64,000 bases of DNA from Rhodoplanes sp963724735 (GCA_963724735.1 CAVRVX010000012.1:62001-126000), one strand, 5' to 3'; shown: positions 24,782-34,143, numbered from the stretch's first letter. Made by a program: numbers and translations. The notes: a model not told the origin generated them from the letters alone.

Positions 24782-26680
24782 CTACTGATTGCCGCGGCCG
24801 AGACCGCGGCTCAGGATCCGCGCCAGCCGTTCGCTGAACAGTCGCGCGTCCGCCGGGCGATCGCCATCGAGCACGCGCGCGTCATCAAGCAACAGATGCG
24901 CCGTATCCTGCTTCACGGCCGGATCACCGTCGCTCAACGCGGCCAATGCAGCGATCAGCTCGTGATGCGGATTGATCTCCAGGATCGGCTTTGCCGCGGT
25001 TTTAAGCCGGCCCGCGCTCGCCAGCAGCTTCTCCAATTGCCGGTCCGGACCGAGATCGGACGCCACGAGGCAAACCACGCTGTCGGTCAGTCGGTGCGAC
25101 GCGCGCACGTCTGATACGGCATCGCCAAGCGTCTCCTTCACAAAGGCGATGAAATTTGTCACCGCCTCGCCAATCTCGCTCGCTGGTTTGCTTTCGGCGT
25201 CGAGGACCGGGATCAGCGCGAGATCGGCTGCCCCTTGCGTCACCGACTTGAACGGCTTGCCGCCGAACTCCGCCGACGTGACCCAAAAGCTGTCCACCGG
25301 ATCGGCAAGGAGCAGCACCTCGACGCCACGCGCGCGGAATCCCTCCAGATGCGGCGAGGCTTCGAGCCGCGCAAACTCGTCGCCGACCAGGTAGTAGATG
25401 GCGGTTTGGTTCTCCTTGAGCGAAGCGACATACTCTTTGAGGCTTCGCCATGATCCGCCCGACGCCGTCGTCTTGAAGCGCAGAAGAGAAAGGAGTGCTT
25501 CGCGGCGCTCGTAGTCCTCGTAGAGTCCTTCCTTCAGGACGGCGCCGAAATTGTCCCAGATCTTTGCGTACGATTCCGGTTCGTTTTCGGCCAGCTTTTC
25601 GAGATCGCCGATAACGCGGCTCGTCAGGCCCTTCTTGATCGCGACGAAGATCGGGCTTTCCTGGATCATCTCGCGCGAAATGTTGAGCGGCAGGTCGGCG
25701 GAATCCACCAGGCCCCGGACAAACCGCAGGTAGCGTGGCAAGATCTCCGCTTCGTCCGTTATGAAGACGCGCTTGACGTACAGCTTGATGCGGCCTTTGC
25801 GATCCGGATCATAAAGGTCGAATGGCCGCGAGCCGGGGATATAGGCGAGCACAATGTATTCGTGTCGACCCTCGGCGCGGAAATGAATCGTGAGCGCCGG
25901 CTCGTCGAACTGTCCCGTGATGCTGCGATAGAAGTCCGTGTAGTCCGAAGCCGAGATTTCCGATTTCGGCTTGGCCCAGAGCGCGGCGCCATCCGCGACT
26001 TCGGCAGGTTCCGAGCCCGGCTTGTCGACGATCGCGATTGGAACGGGAACGTGGCCCGACTGCGCCTTGATGATGCGTTCAATTGTGTACCGCTCCGCAT
26101 AGGACTTGGCGTCATCCATCAAGTGGAGGATGACGCGGGCGCCCCGTGCGGGAGCGTCTTCCGATGGCGCCGGCGCGACGGAGAACGTGCCTTTGCCATC
26201 GGAGGACCAAAGCCAAGCCTCGTCGGTTCCGGCGCGCCGAGTGATAACGTCCACACGCTCAGCGACCATGAACGCGGAATAGAACCCGACCCCGAACTGG
26301 CCGATCAACGTCGCGCCCTCTCCGCTTTGCCCGGCCTCGACGCGCTCCATGAACGCCTTCGTCCCGGAGTGGGCGATCGTTCCCAGGGCCTGGACCAGCT
26401 CCTCGCGGCCCATGCCGATGCCGTTGTCCTCGACCGTCAGGCGGCGCTGCTCATCGCCAATGGCGATGGTGATGCGAAGCGCCGGGTCCTCGCCCAGCAG
26501 CGCCGGATTTGCGATCGCCTCGTAACGAAGCTTTTCGCAGGCATCGGCCGCGTTCGAAATCAGCTCACGAATGAAAACATCCCTGTCGGAATAGACAGAG
26601 TGCACGATCAGGTTCAGAAGCTTGGCGACATCGGCCTCAAACGCCCGGCTTTCCTGCTGGGTCTCATCGACGACGGTCAT
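24782..26680 (-). CDS. htpG: Molecular chaperone HtpG (bacterial Hsp90)
   Basis: A 632-residue ATP-dependent chaperone, normal length. The GHKL ATPase motifs are in place: ISNAADACEKLRYE near residue 40, DNGIGMGREELV near 86, GTIAHSGTKAF near 102, and GQFGVGFYSAFM near 127. The middle-domain Arg loop lies in PLNISREMIQES near 345. A candidate heat-shock promoter lies about 260 bp upstream with a small open frame between. No other chaperone gene is adjacent. Confidence 0.96.
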   Translation of the reverse strand: MTVVDETQQESRAFEADVAKLLNLIVHSVYSDRDVFIRELISNAADACEKLRYEAIANPALLGEDPALRITIAIGDEQRRLTVEDNGIGMGREELVQALGTIAHSGTKAFMERVEAGQSGEGATLIGQFGVGFYSAFMVAERVDVITRRAGTDEAWLWSSDGKGTFSVAPAPSEDAPARGARVILHLMDDAKSYAERYTIERIIKAQSGHVPVPIAIVDKPGSEPAEVADGAALWAKPKSEISASDYTDFYRSITGQFDEPALTIHFRAEGRHEYIVLAYIPGSRPFDLYDPDRKGRIKLYVKRVFITDEAEILPRYLRFVRGLVDSADLPLNISREMIQESPIFVAIKKGLTSRVIGDLEKLAENEPESYAKIWDNFGAVLKEGLYEDYERREALLSLLRFKTTASGGSWRSLKEYVASLKENQTAIYYLVGDEFARLEASPHLEGFRARGVEVLLLADPVDSFWVTSAEFGGKPFKSVTQGAADLALIPVLDAESKPASEIGEAVTNFIAFVKETLGDAVSDVRASHRLTDSVVCLVASDLGPDRQLEKLLASAGRLKTAAKPILEINPHHELIAALAALSDGDPAVKQDTAHLLLDDARVLDGDRPADARLFSERLARILSRGLGRGNQ

Positions 26681-26693
26681 GTCAACATAGTCC

Positions 26694-26855
26694 TCACACT
26701 GTGCGGAGCGTCTTGCCGGACGCGTATCCTCGGCAGCTTACGCTGAATGTCCGCGACTTTGCTTGCTGCAAATCCGGAAGAAGGACTTCCCGCCAGCGCC
26801 ATCGAATGGAAAAGTCGCTAGGTGGGTCGCGATAAAAGGTACATTTCATAACCAT
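26694..26855 (-). CDS. Possible small ORF upstream of htpG
   Basis: A 53-codon frame starting MVMKCTFYRDPPSDFSIRWR at 26855, with GGAGAGGAT just upstream as a good ribosome-binding site. It ends 13 bp before the htpG start, so it could be co-transcribed. Composition is plausible but no family is recognised; it could be a leader peptide or chance. Confidence 0.3.
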   Translation of the reverse strand: MVMKCTFYRDPPSDFSIRWRWREVLLPDLQQAKSRTFSVSCRGYASGKTLRTV

Positions 26856-26940
26856 ATCCTCTCCTGAGCATATGGATACGAAGGCGTCTGCGGGCACTCG
26901 ACGTCCGGACCAGGATGGCAAAATTGGTTGGCGCGCGACG

Positions 26941-26969
26941 ATGTGGTTCAACGAGCAGCGGTTTTCAAG
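26941..26969 (-). promoter_or_regulatory. Candidate heat-shock (RpoH) promoter for htpG
   Basis: On the minus strand, CTTGAA (26969–26964), a 17-nt spacer, then CCACAT (26946–26941), close to the sigma-32 consensus CTTGAA/CCCCAT. It lies about 260 bp upstream of htpG and upstream of the small frame at 26694–26855. One -10 mismatch, and no experimental support. Confidence 0.4.
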
Positions 26970-27013
26970 AGTGAACAAATTTGGAACGAAGCCATATCTG
27001 CGAGCTGTCGCTG

Positions 27014-27424
27014 CTAGGCCAGATCCACCGCGAAGCGCTTGAGGTCGGCGAGCGAGCAATAGCTCAGAGCGGCTTCGTGCGTGGCGCGCAGCACCACGCG
27101 GGGCGCCTGGCCCGCGTCGAGCGCCTCCTGCCAGCGGGGGGCGCAGAGGCACCAACGGTCCCCGGGCTTCAGGCCTGGAAAGCCGAACTCCGGAATCGGG
27201 GTGGATAGATCATTGCCGCGCGATTTGGAGAACTCGAGAAACACGGCGGTCATGACGGTGCAGACCGTGTGACTGCCGAAATCTTCGGGCCCCGTATCGC
27301 AGCAACCGTCACGGAAAAAACCCGTCATCGGACTGATCGAGCAGATTTCGAGCCGATCGCCGAGCACGTTGCGGGGAGAGCCCCGCCCGCCGCCGCCTCC
27401 ATTGCCCCTGTCATCCTTCCACAT
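27014..27424 (-). CDS. DUF2237 family protein
   Basis: A 136-residue protein matching DUF2237: RNVLGDRLEICS near residue 18, the hallmark TGFFRDGCCDTGPEDFGSHT near 34, GNDLSTPIPEFGFPGLKPGD near 69 and RWCLCAPRWQEA near 88. Several conserved Cys suggest metal or disulphide chemistry, but the function is unknown. The N-terminal Gly-rich leader (about 1–16) is not conserved, so translation may begin slightly later. It lies 63 bp upstream of the isovaleryl-CoA dehydrogenase stop codon, transcribed in the same direction. Confidence 0.88.
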   Translation of the reverse strand: MWKDDRGNGGGGGRGSPRNVLGDRLEICSISPMTGFFRDGCCDTGPEDFGSHTVCTVMTAVFLEFSKSRGNDLSTPIPEFGFPGLKPGDRWCLCAPRWQEALDAGQAPRVVLRATHEAALSYCSLADLKRFAVDLA

Positions 27425-27487
27425 CGCCCGTCTCCTTGCTGCCGCCGGCTTCCGTGTTTGCCGTCCGACGCCCCTCGCGCGAGCCCC

Positions 27488-28660
27488 CTACCCCGTCCGC
27501 TCGAAAATCTCCCGGCCGATCAGCATGCGGCGGATTTCGTTGGTGCCGGCGCCGATCTCGTAGAGCTTGGCGTCGCGCAACAGACGCCCCGCGGCGTAGT
27601 CGTTGGTATACCCATTGCCGCCGAGGCATTGGATCGCGTCCAGCGCCATCGCGGTCGCCCGCTCCGAGGCGAACATGATCGCGCCCGCGGCGTCCTCGCG
27701 GGTGACGCAGTTCTCGTCGCAGGCGCGCGCGACCGCATAGACATAGGCGCGCGCCGCGTTGAGCGCGACATACATATCCGCGAGCTTCGCCTGGATGAGC
27801 TGGAAGGAGCCGATCGGCTGGCCGAACTGGCGGCGCTCATGCACATAGGGGATCACGAGATCGAGCGCCGACTGCATGATGCCGAGCGGCCCGGCGGCGA
27901 GCACCACGCGCTCGAAGTCGAGGCCGGACATCAGCACATTGACGCCATGGCCGACCGGCCCGAGCACGTTCTCCTCCGGCACCTCGCAGTCCTCGAACAG
28001 AAGCTCGCAGGTGTCGGAGCCGCGCATGCCGAGCTTGTCGAGCTTTTGCGCGGTCGAGAAGCCCTTCATGCCCTTTTCGATGATGAAGGCGGTGATGCCG
28101 CGCGGGCCCGCGTCACGGTCGGTCTTGGCGTAGACGACGAGCGTCTCCGCCTCCGGCCCGTTGGTGATCCACATCTTGCTGCCGTTGAGGATGTAGCGGT
28201 CGCCCTGCCTTTCAGCCCGCGTGCGCATCGAAACGACGTCGGAGCCAGAGCCCGTCTCCGACATGGCGAGCGCGCCCACATGGTCTCCGGAGATGAGCTG
28301 CGGCAGGAAGCGGCGCTTCTGCTCATCATTGCCGTTGCGGCGGATTTGGTTCACGCACAGGTTGGAGTGCGCGCCATAGGAAAGGCCGACCGAGGCCGAG
28401 CCGCGCGAGACCTCCTCCATCGCCACGCAATGGGCGACATAGCCGAGCCCCGCCCCGCCCCATTCCTCCTCGACCGTAATGCCGTGCAGGCCGAGCGCGC
28501 CGAGGTCCGGCCACAGGTCGCGCGGGAACTGGTTGGTGCGGTCGATCGCGTCGGCGCGCGGGGCGATGCGCTCGTCGGAGAAGCGGTGGACCAGGTCGCG
28601 CAGCCGGTCGATGTCGTCGCCGAGTCCGAAATTCAGCCCTGACCAGGCGTTGGGGATCAT
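27488..28660 (-). CDS. ivd: Isovaleryl-CoA dehydrogenase
   Basis: An FAD-dependent acyl-CoA dehydrogenase (390 residues) of leucine catabolism: isovaleryl-CoA to 3-methylcrotonyl-CoA with electrons to ETF. FAD-binding motifs are AMSETGSGSDVVSMRT near residue 133 and WITNG near 168. The base is the Glu in LDFERVVLAAGPLG near 247; this is the isovaleryl-type position, and the position used by other acyl-CoA dehydrogenases is non-acidic in YEIGAGTNEIRRM near 373. That supports the IVD call over a general acyl-CoA dehydrogenase. Start 28660 is preceded by GGCGGAGCG. Other leucine-pathway genes are not adjacent. Confidence 0.9.
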   Translation of the reverse strand: MIPNAWSGLNFGLGDDIDRLRDLVHRFSDERIAPRADAIDRTNQFPRDLWPDLGALGLHGITVEEEWGGAGLGYVAHCVAMEEVSRGSASVGLSYGAHSNLCVNQIRRNGNDEQKRRFLPQLISGDHVGALAMSETGSGSDVVSMRTRAERQGDRYILNGSKMWITNGPEAETLVVYAKTDRDAGPRGITAFIIEKGMKGFSTAQKLDKLGMRGSDTCELLFEDCEVPEENVLGPVGHGVNVLMSGLDFERVVLAAGPLGIMQSALDLVIPYVHERRQFGQPIGSFQLIQAKLADMYVALNAARAYVYAVARACDENCVTREDAAGAIMFASERATAMALDAIQCLGGNGYTNDYAAGRLLRDAKLYEIGAGTNEIRRMLIGREIFERTG

Positions 28661-28775
28661 GGAAGGCGCTCCGCCCGAAAGTTTCGTTGGAGGGTTATAG
28701 CGGCGAAGGGCGGAAACGGCCAAATGGGCTGCCCCGGCCCGGGGCCGCGTTACGCCGGGCGGCGGGCGACGCCGG

Positions 28776-30188
28776 TCACTTAAGGCCGAACCACAGCGTC
28801 GCAATGCCGAGGAAGGAAAAGAACCCCACCACGTCGGTGATCGTCGTGACGAACACGCCCGACGACACCGCTGGATCGGCGCGGAACTTGGCGATCACCA
28901 GCGGGATCAGTATGCCGCCGAGCGCGGCGGCGGCGAGGTTGCAGATCATCGCAAGCCCGATCACCAGACCGAGATCGGGGATCCTGAACCAGGCGAAGGC
29001 CACGACCCCGGTGATGACCGCAAAGGCGAGGCCGTTGACGAGCCCCACCAAGAACTCGCGAAATACGACCCGGCGCGCATTGCTGTCGCGCAGCTCGCGG
29101 GTGGCAAGCGCGCGCACCGCGACCGTCATCGTCTGCGTCGCCGCATTGCCTCCCTGGCTCGCGACGATCGGCGCGAGCACGGCGAGCGCCACCATCTTCT
29201 GCAATTCGCCCTCGAACAGGCCGAGCACGGACGAAGCGAGGAACGCAGTCGCCAGATTGACCAGAAGCCAGTTGAAGCGGCCGCGCGCGATGGTCCACAC
29301 CGAGTCCGACAGCTGTTCGTCGCCGGTGACGCCGCCCAGCGCCTTGATGTCCTTTTCCGCTTCCTCCTCGATCACGTCGACGACGTCGTCGACCGTGATC
29401 ACGCCGACCAGCCGGTCCGCTTCGTCGACCACCGGCACGGCGATCAGGTTGTAGCGTTCGAACAGGCGCGCCACCTCTTCCTGGCCGTCGGTCGCCCGGA
29501 CGCGCCGGCGCTCGGCGTCCATCAGCTCGGAGACGAGCGTGGGCCGCCTGGTCCGCAACAGCCGGTCGAGGCCGACCGCGCCCAACAGGCGGGAGTCGCG
29601 GTCGACGACGTAAAGCTCGTAGAACCGCTCGGGAAGGTCGGCCGTCTCCCGCATGTAATCGATCGCATTCCCGACCCGCCACGTGGGCGGCACGGCGATA
29701 TACTCGGTCTGCATCCGCCGGCCGGCGGAATCCTCGGGATATTGCAGGCTGCGCGTGAGCGCGACGCGCTCGGGCGGCGGAAGCTGGTCGAGAATTTCGG
29801 CCTGCTCGTCCTGGGGCAGGTCTTCGAGGATGTAGACGGCGTCGTCCGAATCGAGCTCGCGCACCCCCTCGGCGACCGCTTCGGGCGGGAGCTCTTCGAG
29901 AATCTCTTCGCGAACCGCATCGTCGACTTCAACCAGGGCGGTGAAGTCGAAATCGGCGCCCATCAATTCGATCAGCCGAGGGCGCTCGTCCGGATCGAGC
30001 GCTTCGAGCAGATCGCCGAGATCGGCCTCATGCAGTTCGCCGACGAGTGCGCGTAGCGTCGCCGCATCGCCGGCCTCGACCGCGGCGTGGACGCGCTCGA
30101 CGAATTCGGGGCGGAGCGCGCCTTCCTCGTCGCGAAGCGCGGCGCTCTCCGTGTCGGCCGCCGGGGTCTGGTTTCCTGGCTCGAGCAT
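28776..30188 (-). CDS. mgtE: Magnesium transporter MgtE
   Basis: A 470-residue Mg2+ channel/transporter. Order of parts: MgtE N-domain (about 40–150), two CBS domains (about 155–280, including LIAVPVVDEADRLVGVITVDDVVDVI), a plug helix, and five membrane helices (about 300–470) with the pore motif SQGGNAATQTMTVAVRALA near 350. Mg2+ binding at the N-domain/CBS interface closes the channel in characterised homologues. The stop codon lies 116 bp from the IVD start, same strand. No M-box leader was recognised in the 336 bp upstream. Confidence 0.95.
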   Translation of the reverse strand: MLEPGNQTPAADTESAALRDEEGALRPEFVERVHAAVEAGDAATLRALVGELHEADLGDLLEALDPDERPRLIELMGADFDFTALVEVDDAVREEILEELPPEAVAEGVRELDSDDAVYILEDLPQDEQAEILDQLPPPERVALTRSLQYPEDSAGRRMQTEYIAVPPTWRVGNAIDYMRETADLPERFYELYVVDRDSRLLGAVGLDRLLRTRRPTLVSELMDAERRRVRATDGQEEVARLFERYNLIAVPVVDEADRLVGVITVDDVVDVIEEEAEKDIKALGGVTGDEQLSDSVWTIARGRFNWLLVNLATAFLASSVLGLFEGELQKMVALAVLAPIVASQGGNAATQTMTVAVRALATRELRDSNARRVVFREFLVGLVNGLAFAVITGVVAFAWFRIPDLGLVIGLAMICNLAAAALGGILIPLVIAKFRADPAVSSGVFVTTITDVVGFFSFLGIATLWFGLK

Positions 30189-30524
30189 GCAATCTCCCGA
30201 TCGGGGGGCGCGTGTCCGTTCTGGGTGGGTGGGCCGAGCTGTGCAAACCGCGAGCGACAGGATTATGACGAGGCGGCGAATCGTCCAAATCGTGTTTGAA
30301 TTTCACGGCTTTGGCCAGCGATCCTTGGTCTCGCGTCGATCCTGCCGCATTCCATGTCGGGGATTTTGCGTATGGCGAAGACGCCTGCCGCCGATTTTGA
30401 TGCAAGCCGAGCACGCTCACCGCAATTTCAACGCTTATGCACCTTATTTTATCCCTCCGGCCGTTATCAAATCAGCCGAACTATGAAAGGACTACGTCGA
30501 TAATACGGATCGAGGGAGAGGGCC
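30189..30524. other. Divergent promoter region, mgtE / polysaccharide deacetylase
   Basis: 336 bp between divergent genes. It must carry both promoters. No reading frame, repeat or riboswitch could be supported; AT content rises towards the deacetylase gene (about 30420–30510). Confidence 0.35.
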
Positions 30525-31823
30525 TTGACCGACATGCGCGCGCTAGGCGCGCTTGCTGCTTTGCTTGCGCTTTTTGCGGCAGGGCCGGCGAGCGCGGCCG
30601 GTTGTCTTGGAAAATCGGACGCGCTGGGGACGAGCCGTACCCTGGTGGTCGACCCGACTGAGCATATCCGTCTTGGGATGATGCAGTATCCCGAGACGCT
30701 GCCGCTCAACGACCACGAAGTGGTGCTTACATTCGACGACGGGCCGCTTCCCGCCTACACCAACCGCGTTCTGGACGTTCTCGCGTCCGAATGCGTGAAT
30801 GCCACATTCTTCCTCGTTGGTCGGATGGCGAAAGCCTATCCCGACATGGTGCGAAAGATTTACGCTGCCGGCCATACGATCGGCACGCACAGCAACACGC
30901 ATCCCTTCACGTTCCACCGCATGACGGTTCAACAAGCGGAGGCGGAGGTCGAGGGCGGAATCGACGCGGCGGCGGCCGCGCTCGGCGATCGCAATGCCGT
31001 TGCGCCGTTCTTCCGCATTCCCGGACTGATGCGGGGCGAGACAATCGAGCGATACCTCGCCAGCCGATCGCTGATGACCTGGAGCGCCGATTTCCCGGTC
31101 GACGACTGGAAGCACATTTCGGCCAAGGAAATCGTCGCACGCGCCTTGCAGCGGATTGAAGCGCGCGGCCGCGGCATGGTGCTGTTGCACGACATCCAGC
31201 CGGCGACCGCGCTGGCGATGCCGACCATCCTCAGCGAATTGAAGCGCCGGGGCTATCGGATCGTCCACGTCGTGCCGGCGACGCCGGACCGCGTGAAGAC
31301 CGCGACGCTTCCCGCGCAATGGCTAGCCCGCGCCAATGGACGATGGCCGGCGCCGCAGCTCAGCATCGAAGTGCTGCTGGCCGAGTCGGTCCTGTCCGCT
31401 CCGGCCCCGGCGAGCTTTGGCCTTTCAAAATCGTTCGTGCCCGGCGAAACGGTCGTCCTGCGGCGAATGCGGAGCTACGCCGCCCCACGCGGTCACATTC
31501 CGCTGCCGCCCAAATCGCCGTGGTCGCTTCTACGGGAGCCGCCCGGCGAGCCGGAGAGCACGCTGGCAGCAAGGGACGGCGTGCTGCCGGCTCCGAGCCT
31601 CGCGAGCTTCGGTTATGGCGACGATTTCGCCCCGATCATCCCGGAACCAAGCTCCGGACAGCGGGACGCTTCTTTCCCGCCGCTGCCTGAAAGAAAGACC
31701 GCAAGCCGGGAGAGCACGGGCGATGTGACGTCGTCCATCCGCGCACGCGCTCCCCGACGACAGGTTGAGACGGCCGGAATTCTGCGCTTTCTGTTCGGGC
31801 CCAGGCAGGCAAAGCCGATGTAA
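30525..31823 (+). CDS. Exported polysaccharide deacetylase (NodB fold)
   Basis: A 432-residue protein with a signal peptide (about 4–26, ending ASAAG) and a NodB-homology domain (about 65–260). Catalytic and metal residues: VLTFDDGPLP near 70 (Asp-Asp), IGTHSNTHPF near 121 (the H-x3-H metal site) and MVLLHDIQPAT near 218 (catalytic His). It should remove acyl groups from an extracellular amino-sugar polymer. The C-terminal 150 residues are Pro/Ser-rich and unstructured. GAGGGAGAG (30512–30520) favours the TTG at 30525; an ATG at 30534 is the alternative. Confidence 0.85.
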   Translation: MTDMRALGALAALLALFAAGPASAAGCLGKSDALGTSRTLVVDPTEHIRLGMMQYPETLPLNDHEVVLTFDDGPLPAYTNRVLDVLASECVNATFFLVGRMAKAYPDMVRKIYAAGHTIGTHSNTHPFTFHRMTVQQAEAEVEGGIDAAAAALGDRNAVAPFFRIPGLMRGETIERYLASRSLMTWSADFPVDDWKHISAKEIVARALQRIEARGRGMVLLHDIQPATALAMPTILSELKRRGYRIVHVVPATPDRVKTATLPAQWLARANGRWPAPQLSIEVLLAESVLSAPAPASFGLSKSFVPGETVVLRRMRSYAAPRGHIPLPPKSPWSLLREPPGEPESTLAARDGVLPAPSLASFGYGDDFAPIIPEPSSGQRDASFPPLPERKTASRESTGDVTSSIRARAPRRQVETAGILRFLFGPRQAKPM

Positions 31824-31835
31824 TGACCGCCGCGG

Positions 31836-31856
31836 CGGCTCAGATCATCTGAGCCG
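31836..31856. terminator. Hairpin after the polysaccharide deacetylase gene
   Basis: CGGCTCAGAT (31836–31845), one base, ATCTGAGCCG (31847–31856): a perfect 10-bp palindrome 13 bp after the deacetylase stop codon. There is no T tract, so it may stabilise the 3' end or work with Rho instead of acting as a classic terminator. Confidence 0.45.
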
Positions 31857-31946
31857 ATCGCCTTGAGCCGGTTGCGCGTAATATCCAGCATTCGCCGTTT
31901 TGCGCCTCTCCAAGCGTGCCTCAGCCAGCCACTTCTTGAATTGCCC

Positions 31947-32234
31947 TTATCGGTAATGGCGGGCCGCGCGCCGCGGGGCCGCGTTGCCGCCGAAGGAATA
32001 ATAAGAACCGTACGCCTCGTACCATGTGTTGACGGCGCAATAGCCGCCGACCCCGCTGACGGCCAACCGGCATTGCTCGTAAGTCGAGAAGTAACAATTC
32101 GTGGCGCCGCCCCTGGTGCTGTAATACGCGCACCAAGGATACAGCCGATAACCGCCTTGCGCGCTCGCCGGCGCGGCTTCCAGGCAGACGGCCGCAGTCA
32201 AGGCGGCCAATCCAAGCAGAGCAGTCCAACGCAT
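31947..32234 (-). CDS. Small exported DUF3551 protein
   Basis: A 95-residue protein with a signal peptide (about 1–26, ending PASAQG) and the DUF3551 pattern: YPWCAYYSTRGGATNCYFST near residue 31 and QCRLAVSGVGGYCAVN near 52, with four conserved Cys. DUF3551 proteins are small, secreted, of unknown function and expanded in Bradyrhizobium relatives. GGGAGAG precedes the ATG at 32234; an upstream in-frame start at 32306 would hide the signal peptide and is rejected. Confidence 0.85.
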   Translation of the reverse strand: MRWTALLGLAALTAAVCLEAAPASAQGGYRLYPWCAYYSTRGGATNCYFSTYEQCRLAVSGVGGYCAVNTWYEAYGSYYSFGGNAAPRRAARHYR

Positions 32235-32365
32235 TGATGCTCTCCCTTCAGTGCGTAACCTCACCCCTTGATGATGTGGCGACTTTCCGGGATCGAACCA
32301 ACCCACCCCCCGCCCCTCGCGCTGATTTGCGCGGCGACACCAGACCCAATCGCGGCTGATGATCT

Positions 32366-32450
32366 TGGTGCGGTCGAGAGGACTCGAACCTCCACGGGTC
32401 GCCCCACTAGCACCTCAAGCTAGCGCGTCTACCAGTTCCGCCACGACCGC
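32366..32450 (-). tRNA. tRNA-Leu (anticodon GAG)
   Basis: Read on the minus strand from 32450: acceptor GCGGTCG pairs with CGACCGC. The D-arm region has GGCGGAACTGGTAGACGC, the anticodon arm CTAGC-TTGAGGT-GCTAG gives GAG, a long variable arm of leucine type follows, then the T-arm GGAGGTTCGAGTCCTC. The discriminator is A and CCA is encoded (32366–32368). It decodes CUC/CUU codons. Confidence 0.95.
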
Positions 32451-32614
32451 TTAGGATGAACGCCGGCTCCAAAGGCCAGCGTTTTCGGCGACAAGGCTGC
32501 ATGTAACAAATCGATCCGGCCGGGACAAGCTCACCGGAAACCGAGGCAGGCTCCGACCCTTCCCCGCCGACGAAGGGTGCTTGGTTCGTCCGACGACCCG
32601 CGCCATCTAAGAAA

Positions 32615-33421
32615 ATGCGACAGGTTGCAGCGTTCAGCGTAGAAGGTCATGCCGTGATCGGCACGCTCAAGCGACAGGTTGAGGCGACGGCTATCGGCGC
32701 GACGCCTACAAGCAAGCTCGCGCCGGTCGAATGGCGCGTCGGCACAGGTCTTCTTGCCTATGCGGAAGCGGTGGCGGTCATGGAAGCGCGCGCCGCCGCG
32801 GTCGCGGAAGGCCGCGCGCCCGAACTCGCCTGGCTTGTCGAACACCCTCCCCTTTACACGGCCGGCACGAGCGCCGAGGCCAGGGACTTGATCGATCCGC
32901 GCTTTCCCGTGCATCGCACGGGCCGCGGCGGGCAGTTTACCTATCACGGGCCGGGCCAGCGCGTCGTCTACCTTGTGCTCGATCTGAAGCGACGCCGGCC
33001 CGATGTCCGTCGCTTCGTCGCCACCCTCGAGGAGCTGATGATCCGCACGCTTGCGCATTGCGCGGTGCGCGGCGAGCGGCGCGCGGGGCGGGTCGGGGTT
33101 TGGATTCAGCGGCCCGATAAAGGCGAAGGTCAGGAAGACAAGATCGCCGCAATCGGCATTCGTCTCCGGCGCTGGGTGAGCCTGCATGGCGCAAGCCTCA
33201 ACGTCGAACCCGACCTCTCGCATTTCTCCGGGATCGTGCCTTGCGGCATCGCCGACCCGCGCTTCGGCGTCACCAGCCTTCGCGATCTCGGTCGCGAGAC
33301 CCGAATGGCGGAAGTCGATGCCGCGCTCAGATGCGAATTCGAGCCGCTGTTCGGCTCCCTCGAACCGTACCCGGGCGAACCCGCCGAGCTCTTGCCCCTC
33401 GCGGCGCACGAGGCAAAATGA
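32615..33421 (+). CDS. lipB: Octanoyltransferase LipB
   Basis: LipB moves octanoate from acyl carrier protein to lipoyl domains, the first step of lipoate synthesis. The protein (up to 268 residues) shows WLVEHPPLYTAGTSAEA near residue 73, GRGGQFTYHGPGQRVVY near 103, the catalytic Lys in KIAAIGIRLRRW near 173 and the catalytic Cys in GIVPCGI near 206. The start is uncertain: the ATG at 32615 has a weak ribosome-binding site, while a GTG at 32654 has AGAAGG upstream. Both precede the conserved domain. It converges with the acylphosphatase gene. Confidence 0.93.
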   Translation: MRQVAAFSVEGHAVIGTLKRQVEATAIGATPTSKLAPVEWRVGTGLLAYAEAVAVMEARAAAVAEGRAPELAWLVEHPPLYTAGTSAEARDLIDPRFPVHRTGRGGQFTYHGPGQRVVYLVLDLKRRRPDVRRFVATLEELMIRTLAHCAVRGERRAGRVGVWIQRPDKGEGQEDKIAAIGIRLRRWVSLHGASLNVEPDLSHFSGIVPCGIADPRFGVTSLRDLGRETRMAEVDAALRCEFEPLFGSLEPYPGEPAELLPLAAHEAK

Positions 33422-33436
33422 TGACCAAGTGCGCCG

Positions 33437-33745
33437 TCACATCGTGGATAGAACTGAAAAGCTCTCGCCTCGGCGGCGTTCGGTGAGGTCACGGACCGTT
33501 GCTTCCGAGACGTCCATGCCTGTCACGCGCGCGAGCCAAGGCCCCCGACGCGCCGCCTCGATCATCGCGGCAACGGCATCCGCTGGACCGGCGATCACCG
33601 CCTCGACCGAGCCGTCCCGCCGGTTCCTCACCCAGCCCTCGAGGCCCCGTTCCATCGCCTCATTTGCCGCCCAGGCCCGATAGCCGATGCCTTGCACGCG
33701 TCCACGCACAATGAAATGCCGGATTACGCGGGTCTCGCCCCCCAT
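33437..33745 (-). CDS. acyP: Acylphosphatase
   Basis: A 102-residue enzyme that hydrolyses carboxyl-phosphate bonds. Substrate-binding Arg lies in VRGRVQGIGYRAWA near residue 13, and catalytic Asn in GWVRNRRDGSVEAV near 37. Length and motif spacing are typical. It is convergent with lipB with a 15-bp gap. Confidence 0.92.
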   Translation of the reverse strand: MGGETRVIRHFIVRGRVQGIGYRAWAANEAMERGLEGWVRNRRDGSVEAVIAGPADAVAAMIEAARRGPWLARVTGMDVSEATVRDLTERRRGESFSVLSTM

Positions 33746-33921
33746 AGGACAATCCCAATGTCAAAAGCGCGGCAGCGCGCCGACCACCGACCGCGACGCG
33801 CGGCAGCCGCGAATTCTAGAAGGGTTTTTTCAGCGAAGCGAGCCCATCGGTCAGCATCATGTGGATGGACGCGCCATGCGCCGTTGTCGTGCAGCCACGG
33901 GGATGCCGGCCGTCCGGTTGG

Positions 33922-34143
33922 TCAGCCGGAGTGCTCGTCGCGGAGAGTTGTATTCCCTTCATTGCTCACGCGGCTGCAAAGGCTGAGAGTCTCCGCTTCA
34001 AGCCGCGCCATGTCGAGAATGAAACCGAGCGCGTTGAGCCCGTGCCGGCGCGCGATTTGAGCTAAATTTGATGACATTTCAGCGATGTACGCAGCGGCCG
34101 CGGAAGGATCACTATGGCCGTCGACGTGCGAGTTTTCTGGCAT
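33922..34143 (-). CDS. Small conserved-type hypothetical protein
   Basis: A 73-residue protein; the central segment (DPSAAAAYIAEMSSNLAQIA, then HGLNALGFILDMARLEAET) is helical and amphipathic and resembles short hypotheticals common in Bradyrhizobium relatives, from memory. No enzyme motif. An AT-rich inverted repeat lies 49 bp upstream of its start and could be an operator. Confidence 0.55.
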   Translation of the reverse strand: MPENSHVDGHSDPSAAAAYIAEMSSNLAQIARRHGLNALGFILDMARLEAETLSLCSRVSNEGNTTLRDEHSG

